Source: Bacteroides sp.
GTDB taxonomy: Bacteria; Bacteroidota; Bacteroidia; Bacteroidales; Bacteroidaceae
DNA length: 11,906 nt
NCBI GenBank assembly: GCA_030529405.1
Contig: JAUMWZ010000032.1
Coordinates: 1 to 11,906 of the forward strand
Direction of reading: 5' to 3'
Part shown: piece after piece, positions 1 to 7,355 of the stretch
Layout of the letters: each line of letters opens with the position of its first letter
How positions within the stretch are numbered: the first letter of the stretch is position 1
The notes under the pieces: model-generated
The model's database searches: none
Told to the model about the DNA's origin: nothing
The model's input: only the letters and a program-made list of their open reading frames with translations
Position numbers and translations under genes: made by a program

Positions 1-1
1 A

Positions 2-829
2 CTGAGAGTAGGCGACATCTTGTGTAACTTTGAAGAAAAATACAAGATAGCTAAGGCAAAACACGAAGCTACCTTGAAAGGAATGGGATATAAGTACGAT
101 ATTTCTGAAATTGAACAAGAGTGGATAAAGGGAATTGAGTATCTTAAAGACTTCAAGCTAATAGACAGTGAACACGAAATAAACGACTATCTGAAGTCAG
201 GAAAGAGCATTTTGTGTGAAGGCGCACAAGGAACGATGCTTGATATAGACTTCGGTTCGTACCCTTTTGTTACATCTTCAAACACAGTTTGTGCGGGTGC
301 ATGCACCGGATTAGGCATTGCTCCAAACAAAATTGGCGATGTTTACGGCATATTCAAAGCATACTGCACACGTGTAGGAGCAGGACCTTTCCCAACAGAA
401 CTATTTGACGAAACGGGAGATAAAATGTGTACTATCGGACACGAGTTTGGTTCTGTAACAGGAAGAAAGAGAAGATGCGGTTGGATAGACCTTGTTGCAC
501 TAAAATATGCTATAATGGTAAACGGAGTTACAAAACTAATCATGATGAAAAGTGACGTACTTGACACGTTTGATACTATTAAAGTATGTGTAGGTTATAT
601 ATCAAATGGAAAAGAAATAAACTACTTCCCTTACGACATTGAGGAGAATTTAGAACCAGTTTATAGAGAGTTGAAAGGTTGGAAAACAGACATGACAAAG
701 ATGACTAAAGAAGAACAATTCCCAACTGAATTCAAAGAATATATCAACTTCTTAGAAAAAGAATTGGAAGTAAAGATTGCTATCGTGTCAGTAGGTCCAG
801 ACAGAGAGCAAACCATAATTAGAGGATAA
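2..829 (+). CDS. purA: Adenylosuccinate synthetase, 5'-truncated by the window edge
   Basis: PurA joins IMP and aspartate using GTP to give adenylosuccinate, the first committed step from IMP to AMP, in the cytosol. The frame is open from base 2 to the stop at 827-829, giving 275 codons of a protein usually about 420-430 residues long; the N-terminal GTP/Mg loop lies outside the window. Clear family marks are the IMP-binding stretch with GAQGT followed by SYPFVTSSN (bases about 220-290), the GAGPFPTEL loop (about 378-404), TGRKRRCGW (about 460-486) with the arginines that contact IMP and aspartate, and a KSD triplet (about 549-557) matching the guanine-binding KxD. The C-terminus is the typical VGPDREQTII. 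TTG at base 20 is not a real start, because the frame and the family similarity run further upstream. The next gene starts 76 bp downstream with no strong terminator between. Function is very secure. Confidence 0.97.
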   Translation: MRVGDILCNFEEKYKIAKAKHEATLKGMGYKYDISEIEQEWIKGIEYLKDFKLIDSEHEINDYLKSGKSILCEGAQGTMLDIDFGSYPFVTSSNTVCAGACTGLGIAPNKIGDVYGIFKAYCTRVGAGPFPTELFDETGDKMCTIGHEFGSVTGRKRRCGWIDLVALKYAIMVNGVTKLIMMKSDVLDTFDTIKVCVGYISNGKEINYFPYDIEENLEPVYRELKGWKTDMTKMTKEEQFPTEFKEYINFLEKELEVKIAIVSVGPDREQTIIRG

Positions 830-838
830 GATAATATA

Positions 839-857
839 GATTAGCTTATGGCTAATT
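839..857 (+). other. Small hairpin after purA
   Basis: TTAGC (841-845) and GCTAA (851-855) pair around a 5-nt loop, and an A-T plus a G-T pair extend the stem to about 7 bp. It begins 10 bases after the purA stop codon. No run of T follows, so it is not a convincing intrinsic terminator. It could protect the purA message end, or be chance in AT-rich DNA. Confidence 0.3.
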
Positions 858-905
858 CCTCTAAACTATGAATATAAGAAAGACACAACAAACAAATAAA
901 GAGTA

Positions 906-2213
906 ATGAAAAAGATAGCTATACTAATCATAGCTGTTGTCACAATAATGAGCAACAGTCTTTTTGCACAAGAGAATTATGTTCCTACACCAGAGAACTT
1001 GAAAAACAGAAAAGAATTTCAAGACGATAAGTTTGGCATATTTATTCACTGGGGAGTATATTCCATGCTTGCAACAGGAGAATGGACTATGACAAACAAT
1101 AATATAGACCATAAGGAATATGCAAAGTTAGCATCTGCTTTCTATCCTATATTGTTTGACGCAGATAGCTGGGTTAAGAGCATAAAAGAGTCTGGAGCAA
1201 AATACATTTGTTTTACCACAAGACATCACGATAGCTTTTCTATGTTCGACACTAAAGAGTCTGACTATAATATTGTAAAAGCAACTCCATTCAAAAGAGA
1301 TGTACTTAAAGAGTTAGCCAATGCTTGCGAAAAGCATGGTATTAAGCTACACTTATACTATTCTCACTTAGATTGGCACAGAGAAGACTATCCTTGGGGC
1401 AGAACAGGGCGTGGAACAGGACGTAAAAACCCTGAAGGTAATTGGAAAAGCTATTATGCTTTTATGAACAATCAGTTGAAAGAACTTCTTACTAACTATG
1501 GGAACATAAGAGTTATATGGTTCGACGGACACTGGGATCAAGACCAAAAGAAAAACTTTGATTGGGAATTGCCGGAGCAATATAAGATGATACACAGCAT
1601 ACAACCAGCTTGTTTGATAGGAAATAATCATCACATTACCCCATACAAAGGCGAAGATATACAGATATTTGAAAGAGACCTTCCAGGAGAAAACAAGGCA
1701 GGTTTGTCGGGACAAGACGTTAGTGCACTTCCATTGGAAACTTGCGAAACAATGAATGGAATGTGGGGCTATAAGATAACAGACCAAAATTATAAGTCGC
1801 CTAAAACACTGATACACTACTTAGTAAGAGCTGCAGGCAAGAATGCTAACCTTCTAATGAACATAGGACCTCAACCAAATGGAGAGCTACCACAAATAGC
1901 TATTGAAAGACTTAAAGAAATTGGTAAATGGATGAAAGTATATGGAGAAACAATATATGGTACAAGAGGAGGAATAGTCAAACCACAAGAATGGGGAGTT
2001 TCTACTCAAAAAGGGAATAAACTATATATACACGTTCTCGAAAGTAAAGAGAGTTTACTTTCAATTGATATACCGTTTAGAAAGATAAAGAGTATAGTTA
2101 AGTTTATAGACAAAAGTAAGGTTAGCTACAAGAAAAATAAAGATAGCGTACAGATAGACCTTAAAGAAGTGCCTACTGAAATTGACCTTGTGTTAGAAGT
2201 TACTTTGAAATAA
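906..2213 (+). CDS. Secreted alpha-L-fucosidase, glycoside hydrolase family 29
   Basis: The product should remove terminal alpha-L-fucose from glycans such as host mucin or glycoprotein chains, acting outside the cytoplasm. Residues 1-21 form a signal peptide (Lys-Lys, hydrophobic core, LFA before Gln22). There is no lipobox cysteine, so it is probably periplasmic or released. The GH29 catalytic barrel fills about 36-350: KFGIFIHWG (42-50), FTTRHHDSFSMFD (103-115) with the fucose-binding His pair, and VIWFDG (203-208), where Asp207 is the expected nucleophile. The acid/base is less sure; Glu256, Glu278 and Glu281 are candidates. LLMNIGPQPNGELP (316-329) closes the barrel, and about 355-435 looks like a small beta-sandwich. 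At 435 residues it is full length and intact. Codon use (AGA- and ATA-rich) resembles its neighbours. No SusC/SusD-like or other glycan genes adjoin it, which is unusual for this enzyme class in Bacteroidota. Linkage preference cannot be read from sequence. Confidence 0.93.
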   Translation: MKKIAILIIAVVTIMSNSLFAQENYVPTPENLKNRKEFQDDKFGIFIHWGVYSMLATGEWTMTNNNIDHKEYAKLASAFYPILFDADSWVKSIKESGAKYICFTTRHHDSFSMFDTKESDYNIVKATPFKRDVLKELANACEKHGIKLHLYYSHLDWHREDYPWGRTGRGTGRKNPEGNWKSYYAFMNNQLKELLTNYGNIRVIWFDGHWDQDQKKNFDWELPEQYKMIHSIQPACLIGNNHHITPYKGEDIQIFERDLPGENKAGLSGQDVSALPLETCETMNGMWGYKITDQNYKSPKTLIHYLVRAAGKNANLLMNIGPQPNGELPQIAIERLKEIGKWMKVYGETIYGTRGGIVKPQEWGVSTQKGNKLYIHVLESKESLLSIDIPFRKIKSIVKFIDKSKVSYKKNKDSVQIDLKEVPTEIDLVLEVTLK

Positions 2214-2268
2214 ACGAAGACATAGTAAGCAAAACTCACTAATTTACAAATCATTAAAATAGAATTAT

Positions 2269-2949
2269 ATGCAGTTTGGAATTATAATATTTATAGGTAT
2301 TGCTATTATAAGCTGGTTGGTACAGTACAACCTAAAGAGAAAGTTTGATAAATATTCTAAGATTGGTATAGCTAATGGCATGACAGGAAGAGAAATAGCC
2401 TTGAAGATGCTACACGATAATGGAATATACGATGTAAAAGTAATTCATACTCCAGGGCAACTGACAGACCATTACAACCCTATAAATAAGACAGTAAACT
2501 TGAGTGAAGAAGTATACTCAAGCAACAGCGTTATGGCTGCGGCAGTAGCAGCACACGAGTGTGGACACGCTGTTCAACACGCAAAAATGTATGCACCATT
2601 GAAAATGAGAAGTGCGCTAGTTCCAATAGTTAGCTTTTCTTCTTCAATAGTGCAATGGGTAATATTAGGTGGGATTATATTGATAAACACTTTTCCTGCA
2701 CTTTTACTAATAGGTATAATACTGTTTGCTACCACTACCCTATTTAGTTTTATCACTTTACCAGTGGAAATAGATGCAAGTAAAAGGGCTTTGGTATGGC
2801 TTAGTGCTTCGGGAATAACAAACTCTTACAACCACAATAATGCAGAAGATGCACTTAAATCTGCTGCATATACTTATGTAGTTGCAGCTTTGGGTTCTTT
2901 AGCTACACTTATATACTACATAATGATATTCTTGGGTAGAAGAGACTAA
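2269..2949 (+). CDS. Membrane zinc metallopeptidase, YugP type (Zn_peptidase_2)
   Basis: This is an integral-membrane peptidase-like protein whose substrate is not established in this family. The protein is 226 residues. A first membrane segment at about 2-20 is followed by a soluble stretch with GMTGREIALKMLHDNG (37-52) and TPGQLTDHYNP (61-71), both typical of the family. The zinc motif HECGH is at 96-100 in an alanine-rich helix, and Glu167 in LPVEIDAS (164-171) is a plausible third metal ligand. Further membrane segments lie at about 116-140, 143-163 and 202-221. Length and layout fit the complete YugP family, so nothing seems missing. It sits 55 bp after the fucosidase and 52 bp before hisS on the same strand. 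The ATG at 2269 has no Shine-Dalgarno sequence but an A-rich leader, as usual in this phylum. The family call is firm, the biological role unknown. Confidence 0.88.
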   Translation: MQFGIIIFIGIAIISWLVQYNLKRKFDKYSKIGIANGMTGREIALKMLHDNGIYDVKVIHTPGQLTDHYNPINKTVNLSEEVYSSNSVMAAAVAAHECGHAVQHAKMYAPLKMRSALVPIVSFSSSIVQWVILGGIILINTFPALLLIGIILFATTTLFSFITLPVEIDASKRALVWLSASGITNSYNHNNAEDALKSAAYTYVVAALGSLATLIYYIMIFLGRRD

Positions 2950-3001
2950 TAGATATTTCACAAAACAAAAACAAATACAATCATATATCATAACAAAACA
3001 A

Positions 3002-4363
3002 ATGGCTGTAAAACCGAGCCTAGTAAAAGGCACAAGAGATTTTTCTCCTGAAGAAATGGAGAAAAGAAACTACATATTTGACACTATAAAAAATGTATAT
3101 CATCTATACGGATTTCAACAAATAGAAACTCCGTCGATGGAAAACCTATCTACCCTAATGGGAAAATATGGAGAAGAGGGAGATAAGTTGCTTTTCAAAA
3201 TACAAAATTCAGGAAACTTCCTTTCAGACTTATCAGATGAAGAATTGCTAAATAGAGATATAAATAAAATCTCTACAAAAACTTGCGAAAAAGGATTAAG
3301 ATATGATTTAACAGTTCCATTCGCAAGATATGTGGTAATGCATAGAGATAAGATAAACTTTCCTTTCAGACGATATCAGATACAGCCAGTATGGAGAGCA
3401 GACAGACCACAAAAGGGCAGATATAGAGAGTTTTACCAATGCGATGCAGATATAATTGGAAGTGATTCTCTAATAAATGAGGTGGAACTTGTACAAATAA
3501 TGGACGAGGTTTTCCATAGATTTGGAATAAATGTGTCTATAAAGATAAACAACAGAAAGATTCTTACAGGCATAGCTGAAATAATAGGAGAAAATGACAA
3601 GATAGTAGACATCACTGTTGCTATTGATAAGCTAGACAAGATAGGACTTGAAAATGTAAACAAGGAATTAGAATCTAAAGGAATAAGCAAAGAAGCAATA
3701 GACAAACTTCAACCTATAATTTTACTTAGTGGAAGTAATTCTGAAAAACTTTCTAAGCTGAAAGAAGTTCTTGCAAGTAGTGAAGTTGGAGTGAAAGGTA
3801 TTGAGGAATGTGAGTTCATTCTAAACACTTTGTCTCGTTTTGAAATCAAAAATGAAGTCGAGTTAGACCTTACTCTTGCCAGAGGACTAAACTACTACAC
3901 AGGAGCAATATTTGAAGTAAAAGCCCTAGATGTAGAAATAGGAAGTATAACAGGTGGAGGTAGATACGATAACCTTACAGGTGTATTTGGAATGCCTGGT
4001 ATATCGGGGGTTGGAATATCATTCGGAGCAGACAGAATTTTTGACGTCTTAAACCAGCTTGACCTATATCCAAAGAGCACAGACAAGTCTACTACCCTAC
4101 TGTTTATAAACTTTGGCGGAAAAGAATCTGAATTTGCAATGTCTGTTTTGTCTAATGTAAGAAAAGCAGGTATAAATGCAGAGATATATCCTGATAGTGC
4201 AAAGATTAAGAAACAAATGAGCTATGCTAATGCAAAGAACATACCTTACGTGGCAATAATCGGAGAAACAGAGCTTAATGAGTCTAAGGTTATGCTGAAA
4301 AATATGATTACTGGAGAGCAAAACCTAATAGACAGCAAAGAAGTGGTAAACCACATTAGATAG
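3002..4363 (+). CDS. hisS: Histidyl-tRNA synthetase
   Basis: HisRS charges tRNA-His with histidine using ATP, in the cytosol. It is a class II synthetase of 453 residues. Motif 1 lies around FQQIETPSMENL (38-49). Motif 2 runs through WRADRPQKGRYREFYQCDAD (131-150), with Arg132 expected to bind ATP. The histidine-specific signature is LARGLNYYTGAIFE (292-305), in the Asn-containing variant (GLNYYTG) rather than the enterobacterial GLDYYTR. Motif 3 is GVGISFGADR (336-345), ending in its arginine. The region from about 364 to 453 is the alpha/beta anticodon-binding domain (FINFGGKE, then YPDSAKIKKQ). The acidic stretch at about 68-95 (GNFLSDLSDEELLNRD) is a small insertion before the substrate pocket. 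The ATG at 3002 is preceded by an A-rich leader, and MAVKPSLVKGTRDF is the expected N-terminus. A strong terminator starts 24 bp after the stop. Function is very secure. Confidence 0.97.
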   Translation: MAVKPSLVKGTRDFSPEEMEKRNYIFDTIKNVYHLYGFQQIETPSMENLSTLMGKYGEEGDKLLFKIQNSGNFLSDLSDEELLNRDINKISTKTCEKGLRYDLTVPFARYVVMHRDKINFPFRRYQIQPVWRADRPQKGRYREFYQCDADIIGSDSLINEVELVQIMDEVFHRFGINVSIKINNRKILTGIAEIIGENDKIVDITVAIDKLDKIGLENVNKELESKGISKEAIDKLQPIILLSGSNSEKLSKLKEVLASSEVGVKGIEECEFILNTLSRFEIKNEVELDLTLARGLNYYTGAIFEVKALDVEIGSITGGGRYDNLTGVFGMPGISGVGISFGADRIFDVLNQLDLYPKSTDKSTTLLFINFGGKESEFAMSVLSNVRKAGINAEIYPDSAKIKKQMSYANAKNIPYVAIIGETELNESKVMLKNMITGEQNLIDSKEVVNHIR

Positions 4364-4386
4364 AAAAAAGTAATTATATTCATATC

Positions 4387-4427
4387 AAAAGCGAGTAATC
4401 TTTCATGCAAAGAATACTCGCTTTTTT
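4387..4427 (+). terminator. Rho-independent terminator of hisS
   Basis: AAAAGCGAGTA (4387-4397) pairs perfectly with TACTCGCTTTT (4415-4425). An inner 5-bp stem (4399-4403 with 4409-4413) closes on the loop CATGC, leaving a single A-A mismatch between the two stems. The T run 4422-4427 follows the GC-rich part. It should end the + strand transcript 24 bp after the hisS stop codon. The opposite face has only four A's and is a weaker terminator for - strand reads. Confidence 0.93.
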
Positions 4428-4472
4428 ATACCTGTTTAGTTAGCAAATCACAAAGTATATATAGCTAGTAGA

Positions 4473-4512
4473 CAAACAGTATACTATTTAATTATCAACA
4501 ATATACTGTTTG
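4473..4512. repeat. 11-bp perfect inverted repeat in the convergent gap
   Basis: CAAACAGTATA (4473-4483) is the exact reverse complement of TATACTGTTTG (4502-4512), with 18 bases between. No T run follows on either strand, so it does not behave like an intrinsic terminator. It lies downstream of the hisS terminator and beyond the - strand terminator, so it should be little transcribed from either gene. It could be a protein-binding site, part of a small RNA, or a remnant of an inserted element; the sequence does not decide. Confidence 0.6.
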
Positions 4513-4701
4513 AAAGTCAGCTGTATATAAATTAGAGATAAACACAACTCTGTATTTTAGAATACCATATAATAAACACTTTGAAAAGCTATACTACAAA
4601 ACTATAAGGAGTAATCTTAAAGTAGGTAGAATCTACAGACTTTATAGGGAAAAAACATACAATATTATTGGTGTTGTAAGCTAACACAAGAGTATAGGTG
4701 C

Positions 4702-4743
4702 AAAAAAACATCGCATACTCTGATAATCAAAGTATGCGATGTT
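4702..4743 (-). terminator. Rho-independent terminator of the tsaB-rseP operon
   Basis: On the - strand, AACATCGCATACT (4743 to 4731) pairs over 13 bp with AGTATGCGATGTT (4719 to 4707). The 11-nt loop has a possible inner TGA/TCA pairing. The stem runs into seven T's on the - strand, seen as A's at 4702-4708 on the + strand. It lies 24 bp after the rseP stop codon and is the only strong - strand terminator found after tsaB, so it likely ends the whole seven-gene message. Confidence 0.94.
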
Positions 4744-4767
4744 ACTATTGTTGTAAATCAATATATT

Positions 4768-6126
4768 CTAAAATAGAAACTTGATTACATCATTTAGGTT
4801 TGCCAATATCAGTAGACAGAATAAGAATATCATACCAACTATTTGTGCATACTCCAAGAACTTGTTGCTCGGTTTCCTTCTCGTAACAGTTTCATAAAGC
4901 AAGAACAAAACGTGACCTCCATCAAGAGCTGGTATAGGAAGAATATTTAAGAAAGCAAGCATAATAGATATTAAGGCTGTCATTTCCCAAAATTTCAACC
5001 AGTTCCATTTCTCTGGGAAAACACTTGCTATACTTGCAAATCCACCAACTTGTTTTGCACCCTCTTTAGAGAATATGTGCTTCAAACTATTTACATAGTT
5101 CTTCATAGTATTCACTCCTAATTGAATGCCCAAAGGTATTGATTCAAAGAAACCGTATTGTTTGTTTTCAACAGCAAATAGCTTAGACTGTTCCAAAACA
5201 GGGAATACTCCAATCTGATATAAAGTGTCAAGTTCTATCTGAGCAATACTTTCTACCCCACCTCTTATATACTTTACAGATATAAACTTATCTGAACTTT
5301 CGTCTAAAGAAGTAGCGTTGCTATTCTTTTTGACCTTATTCAATTCTTCCACAAACTCTTGGAAAGAGACAGACTTGTCATTTAATTCAACAATACTGTC
5401 GCCTTTTTGAATACCAGATAAAGCGGCTGGACTGTTAGGCTTTATACTATCAGCTACAAATGGCATACGGTATCTTGCGAAAGTAGTAATAGAGTCTTTC
5501 AATATTCTCTGCATCATATCATTAGGTATAGATATTTGAGCAAGCTCTCCATTACGTTTCACAGTTACTTTATCAGCCTCTACTATCCTACTCAAAGTTT
5601 CTCCATCGTATCTTTCAAAAGGAAATCCGTCAGCAGAAACAAGAATATCTCCATCACGGAAACCTACTTCGTGAGCAGCAGAGTTAAATGTCATTCCAAG
5701 ATTAGCTTCTTGTATTTTTATATAGTTATCACCCCAAGTGAACAAAATCATAGCATATATAAATATGGCAAGTATAAAGTTGAACAAAACACCGCCTATC
5801 ATTATCAACAACCGTTGCCAGGCTGGCTTTGCTCTAAACTCCCACTCCTCAACAGGTTTCTTCATCTGCTCTGTGTCCATAGACTCGTCTATCATACCAG
5901 CAATCTTAACGTATCCGCCAAGTGGTAACCACCCTATGGCATATTCTGTATCGCTACTCTTAGGCTTATACTTGAATAATGTAAACCAAGGGTCAAAAAA
6001 CAAGCTAAACTTCTCTACTCTAACTTTGAATAATCGAGCAAATAAGAAGTGACCCATCTCGTGAATAACGATAAGTATAGATAAACTAAGTATTAACTGT
6101 AATGTTCTTATTAAAATTGTCTCCAT
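4768..6126 (-). CDS. rseP: RIP metalloprotease RseP (site-2 protease)
   Basis: This inner-membrane zinc protease cuts transmembrane helices. In other bacteria RseP releases sigma factors from anti-sigma factors and clears leftover signal peptides; its target here is not visible. The protein has 452 residues, close to the 450 of E. coli RseP. The first membrane helix carries the zinc site HEMGH (22-26). EYAIGWLPLGGYVKIAGM (61-78) is the conserved membrane-associated loop. A second helix spans about 105-130. Two PDZ-like domains follow: about 140-215 (GFRDGDILVSADG) and about 221-300 (SPAALSGIQKGDSIVELND). The C-terminal helices include NILPIPALDGGHVLFLL (394-410), where Asp402 is the third zinc ligand, and a last helix at about 428-442. 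All catalytic residues are present. It is the last gene of the operon, 37 bp after dxr, and its stop (TAG) lies 24 bp before the operon terminator. Confidence 0.96.
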   Translation of the reverse strand: METILIRTLQLILSLSILIVIHEMGHFLFARLFKVRVEKFSLFFDPWFTLFKYKPKSSDTEYAIGWLPLGGYVKIAGMIDESMDTEQMKKPVEEWEFRAKPAWQRLLIMIGGVLFNFILAIFIYAMILFTWGDNYIKIQEANLGMTFNSAAHEVGFRDGDILVSADGFPFERYDGETLSRIVEADKVTVKRNGELAQISIPNDMMQRILKDSITTFARYRMPFVADSIKPNSPAALSGIQKGDSIVELNDKSVSFQEFVEELNKVKKNSNATSLDESSDKFISVKYIRGGVESIAQIELDTLYQIGVFPVLEQSKLFAVENKQYGFFESIPLGIQLGVNTMKNYVNSLKHIFSKEGAKQVGGFASIASVFPEKWNWLKFWEMTALISIMLAFLNILPIPALDGGHVLFLLYETVTRRKPSNKFLEYAQIVGMIFLFCLLILANLNDVIKFLF

Positions 6127-6163
6127 TTTCTGTGTGTAAGATATTATTAGTTGTATTTATATT

Positions 6164-7333
6164 CTAATTTATAATTTCTCTAGTTATTATACGTGTGACT
6201 CTGTCAGTCTCTACATAGTCCTCGTAAGTAGGCTTATCTATGAAATCAACTCTACTCATTGCTTCCTCAATAATATTGCTCATTTGCATAAACCCTACTT
6301 TGTCTTTTAGGAAACTATCTACTACCACCTCATTGGCAGCATTTAGTATGCAAGCCATATTACCTCCTTTTTCCATAGCATCATACGCTAACTGGAGGTT
6401 TTTGAAACGTTTTTTGTCCGGTTTTTCAAAAGTGAGAGAAGACAGTTTGGTAAGATCTAACCTTTCACATGAAAGATTTATCCTGTCAGGAAAAGAAAAA
6501 GCATATTGAATAGGTAGTCGCATATCGGGCAAACCAAGCTGTGCTTTAACCGAGGAATCAGAGAATTGCACCATAGAGTGAATTATAGACTGTGGGTGAA
6601 CAACTACATCTATCTGCGAATTTCTTAATCCAAATAGCCACTTTGCTTCTATAACTTCAAAGCCTTTATTCATCATTGTGGCAGAGTCTATGGTTATTTT
6701 ACTTCCCATGCTCCAATTAGGGTGTTTCAAAGCCTGCTCTTTTGTTACCTTAAACAAGTCTTCGTAAGGTGTATTTCTAAAAGGTCCCCCAGATGCAGTA
6801 AGTATAACCTTCTCTATCTCGTTATTTCCTTCTCCTACCAAGCATTGAAATATGGCAGAATGCTCAGAGTCTACTGGTATGATAGCACTATTATGTTCTA
6901 TCATCAACTGATTAACCAACTCTCCTGCAACAACAAGAGTTTCTTTGTTAGCCAAAGCTATCACTTTATTGTTTCTTATAGCATTTATGGTTGGTTTAAG
7001 CCCCGAATATCCCACCATAGCGGTTAATACTATGTCTATTGACGAAGATTCTACAATCTGAGATATAGCTTCTCCTCCTGCATAAACCTTTATTGGCAAG
7101 TCTGATAAACTCTCTTTTACTTCTAAATATTTTGATTCATTAGCTATAACAACAACCTCTGGCAGAAACTCTCTAGCTTGTTTTATAAGAAGTTCTGAAT
7201 TGTTGTTTGCCGTGATAGCATAGACAGAATAAAGATCTTTATGTTCTTTGATTACTTGTAATGCTTGTGTGCCAATAGACCCAGTAGAGCCTAATATAGC
7301 TATATTCTTTGTTTTTACCTCCCTACTACTCAT
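6164..7333 (-). CDS. dxr: 1-deoxy-D-xylulose 5-phosphate reductoisomerase
   Basis: Dxr (IspC) converts 1-deoxyxylulose 5-phosphate to methylerythritol 4-phosphate with NADPH, the committed step of the non-mevalonate isoprenoid pathway, which also supplies the undecaprenyl carrier for cell-wall synthesis. I start it at the ATG 7333-7331, giving 389 residues; the codon just before it is TTG, a less likely start. GSTGSIG (15-21) is the NADPH-binding turn, ALANKETLVVAGEL (126-139) the family signature, and PVDSEHSAIFQC (153-164) carries the metal ligands Asp155 and Glu157. TASGGPF (179-185), HPNWSMGSKITIDSATMMNK (204-223) and Glu226 complete the substrate and metal site. All expected active-site residues are present, so fosmidomycin binding is expected to be conserved. 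It follows the LytM-like gene by 22 bp and precedes rseP by 37 bp. Function is very secure. Confidence 0.97.
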   Translation of the reverse strand: MSSREVKTKNIAILGSTGSIGTQALQVIKEHKDLYSVYAITANNNSELLIKQAREFLPEVVVIANESKYLEVKESLSDLPIKVYAGGEAISQIVESSSIDIVLTAMVGYSGLKPTINAIRNNKVIALANKETLVVAGELVNQLMIEHNSAIIPVDSEHSAIFQCLVGEGNNEIEKVILTASGGPFRNTPYEDLFKVTKEQALKHPNWSMGSKITIDSATMMNKGFEVIEAKWLFGLRNSQIDVVVHPQSIIHSMVQFSDSSVKAQLGLPDMRLPIQYAFSFPDRINLSCERLDLTKLSSLTFEKPDKKRFKNLQLAYDAMEKGGNMACILNAANEVVVDSFLKDKVGFMQMSNIIEEAMSRVDFIDKPTYEDYVETDRVTRIITREIIN

Positions 7334-7355
7334 CAAAAGAAAAGTTTCTTCTTAA

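Larger units (their letters stand above)
4364..4767. other. Convergent intergenic region between hisS and rseP
   Basis: These 404 bp lie between the stop codons of two convergent genes. They hold a + strand terminator at the left, a - strand terminator at the right, and between them a perfect inverted repeat (4473-4512). No open frame of useful length, no tRNA cloverleaf and no full promoter with both boxes was found. An AAGGAG at 4606-4611 has no start codon at useful spacing. The roughly 190 bases from 4513 to 4701 contain nothing I can name. Confidence 0.7.

Noticed and set aside
1368..1817. A 149-codon open frame on the - strand inside the fucosidase gene
   Set aside because: It lies wholly within a well-supported gene, its protein is rich in Cys, Phe, Tyr and Ile as expected of antisense reads in AT-rich DNA, and it shows no family motif or start signal.
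4597..4613. A reverse TAGTTTTG (4604 to 4597) and an AAGGAG (4606-4611) in the convergent gap, taken as signs of a hidden small gene
   Set aside because: The -7-like box has no -33 partner (TACC at the expected place), and the AAGGAG is not followed by a start codon or an open frame on its strand.
4428..4701. Possible tRNA or structured RNA between the two terminators
   Set aside because: No cloverleaf arms, TTCGA-type T-loop or long GC-rich helices were found; apart from the 4473-4512 repeat only short 5-bp pairings occur (for example GTAGA/TCTAC at 4626-4636).
5536..6052. Two overlapping + strand open frames (130 and 104 codons) opposite rseP
   Set aside because: Both are antisense to the conserved PDZ and N-terminal parts of RseP, have no recognisable domain, and no promoter precedes them.
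7334..7336. TTG as the dxr start, one codon before the ATG
   Set aside because: The adjacent ATG at 7333-7331 gives the normal Dxr N-terminus and is the stronger start codon.
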